Source: an uncultured Clostridia bacterium
Lineage (GTDB): Bacteria > Bacillota > Clostridia > Oscillospirales > CAG-272
Reading direction: 5' to 3'
Assembly (NCBI GenBank): GCA_904501765.1
Contig: CAJGCM010000001.1
Span: 1-64,000 of the forward strand
Length of the DNA stretch: 64,000 nt
The translations under genes were made by a program, and so were the position numbers. Below, one piece after another: positions 54,701-61,766 of the stretch. The first letter of the stretch is position 1. Each line of letters starts with the position of its first letter. The notes under the pieces are model-generated. The model had not been told where the DNA came from. It saw nothing but the letters and a program-made list of their open reading frames with translations, and ran no database searches.

Positions 54701-56415
54701 CCAAAAGCTTTCTTAGCCGCCCCTGCTATTTCACCGATAAGTTTTCCTACATTCTTGAACGAATCGATTAGCATCGTTCGTCCGTCGGCTTTGGACATTT
54801 CTTCAGCAAATTCCCCAACAGACTTACCCGCCTTAGCCGCTTCTTCCTCAAGGGCTCTATATAAGCGGATTTCATCTTCGGTGAGACCGGCGTCAATCAG
54901 TTTCTGATCAGAAAGGTTATTGAACGCTTCTACGGCGTTCTCGGTTTCTTCCGTTGTTAACTCTATAGTTTTGTTATACTTCTTATGGGCTTTCTCTACA
55001 TCTTCGGCCGTAAGCTTATACGTCTTACCTGCCTTATGAGCTTCTTCGCCCAGATTGACCAAGTATTGGACAACTTTGGGATCGTAACCGGCTTTCTTCA
55101 ACAAATCACGCCGGTCGGGATTATCGCCCCAATTATTAAACTTACCAAGCCAAACCTTATCGACAACATCCTGGAAATACTCGAGGGTTCCGGTGACCTT
55201 GGATACAACGTCGGATACCTTGGAAATCTTACCAGCAATCTCCTTCCAAGGTTTAGCAAAGTCGAGGGCAATTTGCAAGATACGATTGCGCCAATTAGAC
55301 ATCTTATCGACAAACCCAGTAAGCATGTTAGCGAGAGGCGTCAGTAAGTTTTTGGCTTTTTCAAAGTCGCCGATGATGAGCTTCCAGGTCTGAGACCAAC
55401 CAGACTGAGCGGACTCCTTAAGAACATCCCACATCTGACTGAATGTCTTAACCTCGGTTGCGGCGGCCGTTGCTTCGGTACCAAGTTCGAATAGCTGATC
55501 GATCTGCTTATCGGTATATCCAAGCGACTTTAACCGTTCTCGATTTGCCGCTTGCTCTTCTTTTGTCATTGTCTTAGTCGACAAGGTGTAATGATCCAAG
55601 GCTTCTGCCATTAAGTCAGCAGTCAACCAACCACTTTTAAGTGTCTCTCGAAGACTGCCTTCCTTCTTGATCATATCGTCAACGGCAATACCATGCGCTC
55701 TCGCAGTAATCTTGATAGTATCTTGAAAGCGCTCGCCAGCAATATTAGCAGTCTCGAGAGATTTCCAGTCCATCAATTTGACAGAGCCAGCAGACATAGC
55801 CTGGGACAGCTGATACATAGCGCCCGATGTTTTAGTTGCATCGGCTCCAGCCATGGCAGCGGCATTAGAAAAACCTTTAATAGCAGAGACCGACTCGTCC
55901 AAACCAATACCGGCATTTGTAAACAAGCCGATGTTCTTGGTCATTTCAGTGAAGTTATAAATAGTCTGGTCTGCGTATTTATTAAGTTCTTCTAGAGCGG
56001 CGTTAACGTCATCCAGATCCTTACCCTTATGTTTTACGTTAGCCAGAATAGTCTGAGTTGCATTAATCTGGGTTTCATATTCGCTAAAACCAGTAGTAAC
56101 AGGATCGAGCGTGAGAGCTTTAACCATTCTCTTACCTGCGTTGACGGCAGAGTTGGTAATGTTAGCGAGTGCTGTGACAGCCATGACTTGCATCGCGGAG
56201 AATTTAGCAGTAACATTCTCTACTCCGCTACCAAGTCCGTTGAGATTAACATTCTTAGCAGCGGTACCTACGTTCTCAAGACCCTTAGAGGCTCCGCTGA
56301 ACGTTAATTTTTCTTTTAATTTGTCTAATGTAGACATCGTGGTGGCAGTGTTACGTTCGAACTGTTTATTGTCGAACTGTAACGAGACCACTCTTTGGTC
56401 TAAAGTTGTACTCAT
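48727..56415 (-). CDS. tail tape measure protein
   Basis: The protein has 2562 residues, the longest gene here. The N-terminal half has the tape-measure core: MQVMAVTALANITNSAVNAGKRMVKAL, ETQINATQTILANV, YNFTEMTKNIGLFTNAGIGLDESVSAIKGFSNAAAM. A long hydrophobic middle follows with tandem repeats of about 62 residues around GLMAATKLIGTGSNVAKIG and, further on, five units with EIPNxGGLLAxIVGxND. At 0.15 nm per residue the tail would be near 380 nm, so a very long flexible siphovirus tail. It overlaps the gp10-like gene by 4 bases. Confidence 0.95.
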   Translation of the reverse strand: MSTTLDQRVVSLQFDNKQFERNTATTMSTLDKLKEKLTFSGASKGLENVGTAAKNVNLNGLGSGVENVTAKFSAMQVMAVTALANITNSAVNAGKRMVKALTLDPVTTGFSEYETQINATQTILANVKHKGKDLDDVNAALEELNKYADQTIYNFTEMTKNIGLFTNAGIGLDESVSAIKGFSNAAAMAGADATKTSGAMYQLSQAMSAGSVKLMDWKSLETANIAGERFQDTIKITARAHGIAVDDMIKKEGSLRETLKSGWLTADLMAEALDHYTLSTKTMTKEEQAANRERLKSLGYTDKQIDQLFELGTEATAAATEVKTFSQMWDVLKESAQSGWSQTWKLIIGDFEKAKNLLTPLANMLTGFVDKMSNWRNRILQIALDFAKPWKEIAGKISKVSDVVSKVTGTLEYFQDVVDKVWLGKFNNWGDNPDRRDLLKKAGYDPKVVQYLVNLGEEAHKAGKTYKLTAEDVEKAHKKYNKTIELTTEETENAVEAFNNLSDQKLIDAGLTEDEIRLYRALEEEAAKAGKSVGEFAEEMSKADGRTMLIDSFKNVGKLIGEIAGAAKKAFGEIFNIPSAEVLGIRLYGVIRSLKEFTDSLTIVDKETGELTKNGENIKSVFEGLFAALDIVITLTAGPLKFVFKMITQLCKVLGISVLDIAGGLGELIVKIRDGIDGALDFTEIFEKIVPPIKDALSAFKDWIGKLKESKNLPRDIAMGIANGLKKAWTAVKDFFKNLPENISNGFAGLSESPLGGFIDKLRNGCQVAVDVVVELGKMVRDKIKGFLSRATFEEISSDSVDGLTQGLQDKATSVWEAAVAMVKNLVQKVKDLLGIHSPSTVFIAIGGFIVSGLIGGILGSLQNGEGGILQGFSNFFKPIIEWIKSIDLGQVFAAVMGTGIVLIIKKVLDIIDKFAAPMEGLGDLFGAATEILEDNAKNFKKVVDGFAKNLKAEAFKTRMEGFQIFVKSLVLLIAAIIVLTFFDPKKILAALGIVAAIGLVLVGLMILMNLVNKSSASFDFKNGFKADGLMSGLLGLGVAILLIGATLKMLSGLNKEEALRGFTLLGGIVLGLIALSVTLGLLNKFNTGSFGATIFKLAAGIAILAIVVKLLGGMKPEKLQRGIETVVLLSGLIVGLMAATKLIGTGSNVAKIGTAMLGVAGAIAIMGLTVRLIGGMKPSKLQRGIDAITTFSALIVGLMFATRLIGSGSNVDKIGKALMGVAVAIAIMGLTVRLIGGMDPGELDRGTKVVAALSLMIVGLMAATKLIGTGSNVGKIGGALLGVAVAIGTMGLVVALLGIVPEDGLKRGLAAVTAMSAIMVGLMAATKLLGGRKKVENAGSCLLAVAGAIGILAAVAIALGFVPVKQLVKGVLFVGILSAMMAGLMAVTKSTKFSKAGMSNLLVIAGIIALLGGLLIAMSYLKTDKIAVASAALSAVIGMVALLMFATKYIASVNFKKIVAPMATLVVVVGLLAAIITVMANKLTNVDAVIPAAIALSIMMGAMAGTIAILAAVSKLINSNGVGILKGIGLLTLLLIPLAGAAFILASMSGLENATGIIKALLIFVGGITLLLLPLALIGVIAVPALYGIAVMAVLVAALAAMTIGLGALVSTVPGMQQFVDTGIAVLIQLAQGVGDMIAAFTTSVSEAGLLKVLAVFAMMPMLVVGMALLLPLMLTIGAVAAGIGALMDTLPGFQGFLETGMPVILQLADAIAQMIAAFTTTVSSAGLLEVLAVFAMMPLLTIGMSLLLPLMLAIGSVAVAIGGIQDLTGDLENFLNIGLPILIKLAGGIGEMIGAFVGGIITQVASTLPHLGTMLSEFMTNATPFIDGAKMVDGKVLAGVGILAGAIIALTAADLITGVLSFLQGGSSFADLGTQLSMFMMNAMPFIMGASMISEDMMTGVKMLAETVLILTAANVIEGLTSWLTGGSSLAGFAEQLPLLGQGLASFSSSLGVFTEEQMTTVKFAAEAVKTLSAAAAEIPNSGGLLASLVGENDLGVFAGQFPFLGRGLRGFLDNVGTFSEEQVTTVNCAASAVKSLAEAASEIPNMGGLLASIVGENDLATFSSQFPVLGTGLRGFLDNVGTFTEEQVSTVECAASAVESLASASSEIPNMGGLLAAIVGDNGLATFALQFPLLGIGIKSFLTNIGTFDAAQTATVECAANAIKELASASNEIPNTGGLLAAIVGDNDLGTFATKFPSVGEGIKGFVDKLGTFSDAQVSTVYAGVSAIRALTGLANVDLEAAKKNISGFGKKLPDFAENLKKFCTGMPSKDSVSTAVSNIDKLLDATRKIGDANSGVLKDFAKNLKKVGEDAVKKFVGAFTSESAKTDLQSAAKALAGKASDGAKEKKSAMKTVGKELATGFGDGITEQTWYAEAKARAMANAAEKAAKEELDVNSPSKVFRKLGTSVPEGFAIGIGMMGSAVTGASRDMASTAINSVSKSISKISDIVTSDIDAQPTIRPIMDLSDVRAGASTIGSLLNTESSIGVVANASRIGGMMSRYSQNRGNDDVVSELSKLRSEIGNMSNTSYNINGITYDDGSNVSAAVQTLVRAARIERRT

Positions 56416-56792
56416 AGCTTAGTGACCTCCCCCCACGCATCTTGTACAATTCTATCGAACACGGGCTGTATAGCTGGATTGATATAGTCTCGTCCTTCGA
56501 CCCAACCGCCTGTGCCGGTACCGTGACCGTATTGTAGGATAATGGCGATGGGAACTCCATTTTGAACATTGGAATTACAAAAGACTATGCTTGCGCCCGT
56601 ACTTGTCTGCTCGACCTTGTAATACCAAGACCGAGCAGTTAAGCCGGAGTCGACCGGGGTTGCAGACGAAAGAGCGGCGACGCCTTGCTCTCCATACTTG
56701 TTAAGCACCCCGAGACGAGCTGCGATCTTGGCATTTTTCAAGAAGCGCTTCGTGTTTAGGAAGTCGCCGTCAAGTCTGAACCCTATTTTCAT
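56412..56792 (-). CDS. HK97 gp10-like tail-completion protein
   Basis: The protein has 126 residues with AAGGAGAAGACCAT before ATG 56792. GVLNKYGEQGVAALSSATPVDSGLTARSWYYKVEQ... and ILQYGHGTGTGGWVEGRDYINPAIQPVFDRIVQDAWGEV match the gp10 family (KYGE.GV..L...TP.DSG.TA..W). That family normally sits among head-tail connectors before the major tail gene; here it lies just before the tape measure. Function is presumably tail completion or joining. Confidence 0.8.
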   Translation of the reverse strand: MKIGFRLDGDFLNTKRFLKNAKIAARLGVLNKYGEQGVAALSSATPVDSGLTARSWYYKVEQTSTGASIVFCNSNVQNGVPIAIILQYGHGTGTGGWVEGRDYINPAIQPVFDRIVQDAWGEVTKL

Positions 56793-56804
56793 ATGGTCTT
56801 CTCC

Positions 56805-57452
56805 TTATTGTTTTTGTATGAAAGCATCTTTGAAGCCTGCCGCCTTTGCTTTCTTTAAAGCGGTATTTGCGTTATCGAGGTTGGAATAAACACCCACCTG
56901 GACTACATATGTCGCAGATGGTTTATACTCAATTCCTAAGTACTCTAGAATAGCTTTAGCGTACGCTATACCGAACTTCTTCTGTTCGGCAGTGGTATCG
57001 ATTATGTTTTTGTCCGTCTTGTTATCGACGAATGCACATTCGCATAGTGCCGCGACCATTTTAGTATTCTTGATGAAATACAGTTTATCGCCAGCTTTTA
57101 TACCGCGGCTATTCTGTCCAATCTCTTTAACACGTTTCTCACATAACGTAGCTAGCTTCTTGCCGTTCACGCTAGTAGAGAAGTAAAACGTCTCGGAGCC
57201 ATCACCGCCACCCGCATTCGTATGGAATGCTACAGCAATAACAGCCCCTGAGACGTTCGCTTCTTTTACTTCATCTTTTACCGGATCATTAGAATCTTTG
57301 GTCCGGCTACATATAACAGTCACTCCGTGACGTTCCAATTCGGCTTTGCACGCCAACAAAATTTGTAGGTTAATATCTTTCTCTTTCAGACCGTTAGCTA
57401 CCGCTCCTGGGTCACTACCGCCATGTCCTGCTGACAAAAATACTTTAGTCAT
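56805..57452 (-). CDS. N-acetylmuramoyl-L-alanine amidase (endolysin) with SPOR domain
   Basis: The protein has 215 residues from ATG 57452 (MTKVFLSAGHGGSDPGAVANG). Amidase_3 zinc ligands are visible as H9 in SAGHGGSDPG, an NLQILLACKAELE glutamate region, FHTNAGGG and the catalytic E in ALCECAFVDN. The C-terminal YVVQVGVYSNLDNANTALKKAKAAGFKDAFI is a SPOR domain that binds peptidoglycan stripped of stem peptides. It cuts the amide bond between muramic acid and L-alanine. Its place inside the tail operon, 16 kb from the holin, is odd; it might also act in virion entry. Confidence 0.93.
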   Translation of the reverse strand: MTKVFLSAGHGGSDPGAVANGLKEKDINLQILLACKAELERHGVTVICSRTKDSNDPVKDEVKEANVSGAVIAVAFHTNAGGGDGSETFYFSTSVNGKKLATLCEKRVKEIGQNSRGIKAGDKLYFIKNTKMVAALCECAFVDNKTDKNIIDTTAEQKKFGIAYAKAILEYLGIEYKPSATYVVQVGVYSNLDNANTALKKAKAAGFKDAFIQKQ

Positions 57453-57459
57453 TACTGAC

Positions 57460-58005
57460 TCATCCTCTCGAATTAAGTTGCTGTCTTCTAGCCGCATTAA
57501 GACTTGCGTTGCGACTCATGATATCTCGTTTACTCATCTTCTTAGGAGGCTGGTTCTTGATATTGCAGACTCGAACAAGAGTGAGCAACCTATTCAGATG
57601 CCAGTGCTGGCATTCGAATGGGATTTGTAAGGCTATCATCCAGTAGTAAATCAGCTCCGATGTGATCACCTCTCGACTACCGCCTTTGGACTTTTGGTCA
57701 GAAAAGTACGTAGCAGTCATCGGTGCCTCGATATACGAGCTGATCTGCTTCATGTTCTCATTAGTGAGGTGATCATAGACGCTCGGGTCTACATCCTCGT
57801 CGATAGCCATGCATTTAATATAGTCAATGGTTTCTTCCGGTGTTTTCTCTTGCTTCGATAAGAAAGACTTACACCATTTTGACTCCCATTTTGAAATGGA
57901 GACGAGAGAGTGCTCCAATTCCAGAGCTACCGTTTCCGCATCAACAAACTCTTGTTTAGCTTCGTCCCAGCCTTCAGAGGCGATGGGTACTTCTATCCGG
58001 AGCAT
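57460..58005 (-). CDS. tail assembly chaperone (T-like)
   Basis: The protein has 181 residues with GAGGAGGTGTGAGAG before ATG 58005. ETVALELEHSLVSISKWESKWCKSFLSKQEKTPEETIDYIKCM and AMTATYFSDQKSKGGSREVITSELIYYWMIALQIPFECQHWHLNRLLTLVRVCN are typical of Clostridial phage tail chaperones. Two adjacent TCAAAATGG copies code for SKWESKW. It lies 27 bases after the first chaperone in its own frame, so no ribosomal frameshift is needed. Confidence 0.8.
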   Translation of the reverse strand: MLRIEVPIASEGWDEAKQEFVDAETVALELEHSLVSISKWESKWCKSFLSKQEKTPEETIDYIKCMAIDEDVDPSVYDHLTNENMKQISSYIEAPMTATYFSDQKSKGGSREVITSELIYYWMIALQIPFECQHWHLNRLLTLVRVCNIKNQPPKKMSKRDIMSRNASLNAARRQQLNSRG

Positions 58006-58032
58006 CTCTCACACCTCCTCGAATTTTCGTAA

Positions 58033-58434
58033 TTAGTTGGCCTTAGTAGCATTGTGCTCGGCAATCTGCTTAGCCATGTCGGCAGGCACGATGCCGTTGA
58101 CGAACTCAGATGCCTTGTCCGCATCAGTAGCCAGTTCCATGAACAGCTGGGAATAGGCCTCAGTCTGAGCGAAGTCCAGAGACAGCTCCTCGGACTTGAT
58201 GAACTTTCTACCATCGGGGCTCTTGACACCGTAAGCCTTCAGAATCAAATCCTTGAAGATCTTGATAATGGCGGGCTGATCCTGGGCGGCAACAACCCGC
58301 TGAATCATCTCAGCCAGACCACCGGAGGTGCTCATTTCCATTTCCATAACCTCAGCCTTGGACAGGTTGAAGTAGAACTTCTCGGTTCTCTCGACGTCAT
58401 TGTAGTCAGTATAAGTAATAGTCTTTGCGATCAT
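58033..58434 (-). CDS. tail assembly chaperone (G-like)
   Basis: The protein has 133 residues after AAAGGAGAAAACAAAT. YTDYNDVERTEKFYFNLSKAEVMEMEMSTSGGLAEMIQRVVAAQDQPAIIKIFKDLILKAYGVKSPDGRKFIKSEELSLDFAQTEAYSQLFMELATD is the standard family between major tail and tape-measure genes. It binds the tape measure during assembly. Confidence 0.88.
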   Translation of the reverse strand: MIAKTITYTDYNDVERTEKFYFNLSKAEVMEMEMSTSGGLAEMIQRVVAAQDQPAIIKIFKDLILKAYGVKSPDGRKFIKSEELSLDFAQTEAYSQLFMELATDADKASEFVNGIVPADMAKQIAEHNATKAN

Positions 58435-58456
58435 ATTTGTTTTCTCCTTTCAAATG

Positions 58457-58493
58457 TAAAAGAGGGCCGCCAGCATTACCTGGTACGGCCCGT
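58457..58493 (-). terminator. terminator-like hairpin after the major tail gene
   Basis: Minus strand GGGCCGTACCAGG TAAT GCTGGCGGCCC (mismatches in the stem) followed by TCTTTTAC. It probably makes partial termination so that major tail mRNA exceeds that of downstream genes. Confidence 0.75.
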
Positions 58494-58526
58494 TAGTGTT
58501 AGTTTGTTAGTTTAATCCAGTAAGGA

Positions 58527-59189
58527 TTAGCCGGCTGCAAACATGGTAGCGATCTCTGCGGGATAGGGCAGAGTGGGCTCCTCGGACTCGGAACCATACA
58601 GCTTAGCCTCCAGAGCCTTCAGCTTCTCAGCGTCAACCTTGGTGGAGTCGATGGTGACGCAAGCAGTGGGCTTATGGCCGTCGACTGCGACAGGAGTAGT
58701 AGTGAACTCCCAGGAGAAGGTAATGGCCTCAGGACTGTCGTTGATGGTAGCGTAAGCCTTCTCGGACACGGATGCCAGAGCATTATAAACGATATGCAGC
58801 TTGTAGCCATAATCGTTGCCATCGGTGTCGTTACCCAGGGTGGTGCGATAGCAGAAGCCAAACTCCTTACGAGTCTGCTGGCCGATAGTAATACCCTTTG
58901 CCAGCTCAGCTTCACCGTTGCAAGCCTTGAACTCATCGGGGTAAGTGTAAGCCTCGATGGTACCACCGAACTCCTCGTTGGACATCAGGTTCAGGTACTT
59001 GATGTCATCGGCATACAGAGGAGATGCCTCTGCACCAGAAGGAGACTCAGTAACAGCGGTCAGACCGTTCCAAGCCACACCCTTCCAGGCGGCGGTATCG
59101 CCAGTGCCGGTCTTAGTATACAGAACACCGTTCTTTACACCGGTTTCGTAAAAACGCTCACCGGACTTGTCCCAAACAATTTTAGACAT
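58527..59189 (-). CDS. major tail tube protein
   Basis: The protein has 220 residues with AAGGAGGACAACATCA before ATG 59189. MSKIVWDKSGERFYETGVKNG, then GVAWNGLTAVTESPSGAEASPLYADDIKYLNLMSNEEFGGTIEAYTYPDEFKACNG and KEFGFCYRTTLGNDTDGNDYGYKLHIVYNALASVSEKAYATINDSPEAITFSWEFTTTPVAVDG are classical for this family. The codon use is strongly optimised, as expected for an abundant virion protein. Confidence 0.93.
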   Translation of the reverse strand: MSKIVWDKSGERFYETGVKNGVLYTKTGTGDTAAWKGVAWNGLTAVTESPSGAEASPLYADDIKYLNLMSNEEFGGTIEAYTYPDEFKACNGEAELAKGITIGQQTRKEFGFCYRTTLGNDTDGNDYGYKLHIVYNALASVSEKAYATINDSPEAITFSWEFTTTPVAVDGHKPTACVTIDSTKVDAEKLKALEAKLYGSESEEPTLPYPAEIATMFAAG

Positions 59190-59207
59190 TGATGTTGTCC
59201 TCCTTAA

Positions 59208-59516
59208 TTAATAGTAGATAGTAAACGGATAGTGATGTAGATTATCCGCAACATAGGGTCTCCCTACACTACACATCTCGAAACGATCAATAAGCTGGTC
59301 CGGGATGGTAGTATCGGGATCTTTTGTAATCACGACGCCTTCGTACTGGTTGGTAGATCTATACGCTTTGTTGTTAGCACGCGTAATAGTCTTACCGCCC
59401 AATGCATACCGAATAGCGTCGTATTTCATCTTGACTAACTCGGGGGGTTGAAAATATACATTTCTAGAGCCGAGTACTTCGCACAACTCCTCGTGCAGAT
59501 CGAGTCTATCAGCCAT
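59208..59516 (-). CDS. tail terminator-like protein
   Basis: The protein has 102 residues from ATG 59516 after GGAGGTGTTTATA. LHEELCEVLGSRNVYFQPPELVKMKYDAIRYALGGKTITRANNKAY...YEGVVITKDPDTTIPDQLIDRFEMCSVGRPYVADNLHHYPFTIYY matches the small tail-terminator family upstream of major tail genes. It caps the tail tube before head joining. Confidence 0.8.
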   Translation of the reverse strand: MADRLDLHEELCEVLGSRNVYFQPPELVKMKYDAIRYALGGKTITRANNKAYRSTNQYEGVVITKDPDTTIPDQLIDRFEMCSVGRPYVADNLHHYPFTIYY

Positions 59517-59826
59517 TATAAACACCTCCGAGAGTCAGTAAGATTCTAGGGGGTTGAGGGTCGGCATTAGTAACCTTCCACTTAACCCCCATATACTCAA
59601 TCCATTTAATGGAGTAGAATTTCTCGAAGGCGAATGCATCGGCAACGATGCTAATCTGTGTACTCACAGTTAGGTCATCATTGGTGCTGTCGGAGTTTGT
59701 AACCCATCTAGTGGAATTACGCTTGACGTCACCATAATACTCGCGTACGGTATCTTGGTTCTGGTATACACCAGGTTTGGTCTCTACCGTTTCAGAGTAG
59801 CCGACCTTTCCATACCATCGCATCAT
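59509..59826 (-). CDS. head-tail connector protein (DUF7253-like)
   Basis: The protein has 105 residues from ATG 59826. WYGKVGYSETVETKPGVYQNQDTVREYYGDVKRNSTRW...STQISIVADAFAFEKFYSIKWIEYMGVKWKVTNADPQPPRILLTLGGVYNG is a conserved connector or head-closure family in Clostridial phages. It starts a few bases downstream of an intergenic TCAAAATGG copy (59839). Confidence 0.8.
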   Translation of the reverse strand: MMRWYGKVGYSETVETKPGVYQNQDTVREYYGDVKRNSTRWVTNSDSTNDDLTVSTQISIVADAFAFEKFYSIKWIEYMGVKWKVTNADPQPPRILLTLGGVYNG

Positions 59827-59868
59827 TGAAAATCAACTCCATTTTGAATTTTGCAAGCGCTTACATTA

Positions 59869-61740
59869 TTAGCCAGCAGCGGACTCGACAACCTCTTCCA
59901 GAACGATAGCTGCGTAGGGATCGATCAGGGCACCGGACAGACGAGTCTCCATCAGGTACTTGTACTGGTTGTAGTCGATGTCGAAGTCCTCGAAGCTAGT
60001 AACCTCACCACCCTTAGCACAGCCGAACTGATAGTTGTTCATATTGACGAAGATACCCAGCAGCTTGCGCTCCTTGCCGTCCTCATCCTCACGAGTCAGA
60101 CCGGTGAACTGATCGACAGTGTAGATATGAGCAACATTCAGCACCTTGGCGACATCAGCAGCAGAGTCGTAGATACGACGACCGTTCATGTCACGAGCCA
60201 GCAGCATGGTGTTCAGCAGAGCGGGGTCGCAGTAGAAGTCAGCAGTGCCCTTACCCTTATACTGGACGCGAGCATCCATCAGAGCGGCGATAATAGCCTC
60301 AGTGCGGACAAACTCGTCGCCGAAGTTAGCGGCGGTGCCGGTACCCTGCAGCTTGGTCTTCATGCCAGCCACATCAACAACCTTGTGGATTGCGTACAGC
60401 TCGTCATCACCCCAGATAGGACGGATGCACTGATCGGAGATCTTATCACCAGCGTCCTCGTTCCGACGGTCACCGACCATAGCAGCCAGAGCAACAGTCT
60501 CCTCCAGGGTGTGCTTCATGATGTTCCGCATGTAGGAAACGGCATCGAAGTCGATGTCCTGGATATCGTCACGGTGCAGGGAGTCCTTAACATACACGGT
60601 CTGGGGGTGAGTCTCACGCTTCAGCAGCTTGACGTTAGCCAGAGCCTTCTTCTGCTCGCCCTTCTTGTGAGCCTTAGCAGTGATCTCAGAAGCACGAGCG
60701 TCGATCTGACGGGTACGGACACGAGCGATGGGGGACTTGTTAGCCTTAGCCATGACAGTGGCCACCCAGTCCATGTCGCGCTCCAGCAGAGTGGGAGCAC
60801 CAGCGGGAACGTTCTTCAGCTCGGTGAACAGCACGTCGATGGGCTCGCCATCCTCGGCGCCGAAGCCGTGCTGCAGGTGAGCGTTACCCCACATCTCAAC
60901 GCCCTTCTTAAAGCTGCCAGCGTTTCTTGCGTTAGTCAGGATCTCCTGCTCGTCAGCGTGGGACAGGTAGTTGGTCTCCTGCTGTGCGCCAGTCTCAAAT
61001 ACATTAGTGTGCATAATTGCATTGCCTCCTTCAGAATGTTTAGCGGTATCGTTTTCGTTTTCATCATCGGTCACGCCGGCATCTTCCAGCGCCTGACCGA
61101 TCAGTGCGTACACTACGGTCTTCTGCTCCTCGGTGAGCTCGTCGAAGACATCCTTAACGGTCTTCTCTTTGGACTCAGCCTCAGGGGCGGTGTTCTTTTC
61201 CTTGGTATCAGCCATTTCCTTGGTCTCCTCCTTGTTAATCTCGCCAGCCTTCACGGCGTGCTCTAGGCTTTCGCCTTCCTCAGTATAGTGATGGACCATG
61301 ATGTTCTCATCATATCCGACAATCAGACCCTCTTCGGAGTCTTCGCCGTGAATCATAACGGAATCAATGAATGCGCCAGGATTAGCACCTGCCATCACAA
61401 TACTCACTTCGCGAATCATGCCGTGCAGAACATCGCCGCCGGACTGCTTCAGCTTGTTGGCATAGATAGACAGGGATCTTACATCGCCATGCCGAACAGC
61501 TTCCTTTGCTGCCTGGGCGGATTCGCTGTCGTTGAAGGTACAATAGGCATAGACACCATCTTCACGATTCTCAAGCCGCGCATGTCCCAAAACACGATTA
61601 GGGTCGTCATGGCAGTGCCCATACAACAGAGGGACCTGCTGACCATCGTTAGCTTTGAACGCATCCTTGCGGATAATCCGTCCATCAGCACATAAAAGGT
61701 CGTTTCTCGTGGCATAGCCACTAAAGTCACAAATCTCCAT
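59869..61740 (-). CDS. fused prohead protease and HK97-fold major capsid protein
   Basis: The protein has 623 residues with AAGGAGGATGAATCAAA before ATG 61740. Residues 1-125 are a prohead protease (VPLLYGHCHDDPNRVLGHARL with the catalytic H, and VRSLSIYANKLK with S). Residues 160-240 are a charged helical scaffold region. The capsid starts near 243 (MHTNVFETGAQQE) and ends with the HK97 P-domain. A strong internal site, AAGGAGG, precedes the in-frame ATG at 61014, so a separate 381-residue capsid can be made from the same gene. Fusion and internal start would fix the protease-to-capsid ratio. Confidence 0.9.
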   Translation of the reverse strand: MEICDFSGYATRNDLLCADGRIIRKDAFKANDGQQVPLLYGHCHDDPNRVLGHARLENREDGVYAYCTFNDSESAQAAKEAVRHGDVRSLSIYANKLKQSGGDVLHGMIREVSIVMAGANPGAFIDSVMIHGEDSEEGLIVGYDENIMVHHYTEEGESLEHAVKAGEINKEETKEMADTKEKNTAPEAESKEKTVKDVFDELTEEQKTVVYALIGQALEDAGVTDDENENDTAKHSEGGNAIMHTNVFETGAQQETNYLSHADEQEILTNARNAGSFKKGVEMWGNAHLQHGFGAEDGEPIDVLFTELKNVPAGAPTLLERDMDWVATVMAKANKSPIARVRTRQIDARASEITAKAHKKGEQKKALANVKLLKRETHPQTVYVKDSLHRDDIQDIDFDAVSYMRNIMKHTLEETVALAAMVGDRRNEDAGDKISDQCIRPIWGDDELYAIHKVVDVAGMKTKLQGTGTAANFGDEFVRTEAIIAALMDARVQYKGKGTADFYCDPALLNTMLLARDMNGRRIYDSAADVAKVLNVAHIYTVDQFTGLTREDEDGKERKLLGIFVNMNNYQFGCAKGGEVTSFEDFDIDYNQYKYLMETRLSGALIDPYAAIVLEEVVESAAG

Positions 61741-61766
61741 TTTGATTCATCCTCCTTTTTAATAGA

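Noticed and set aside
57460..58434. Programmed ribosomal frameshift between the tail chaperones
   Set aside because: The genes do not overlap, the second has GGAGGTG before its ATG, and no clear slippery heptamer was found at the junction.
59851..61266. 471-codon plus-strand ORF over the capsid gene
   Set aside because: Mirror frame created by strong codon bias in the capsid gene.
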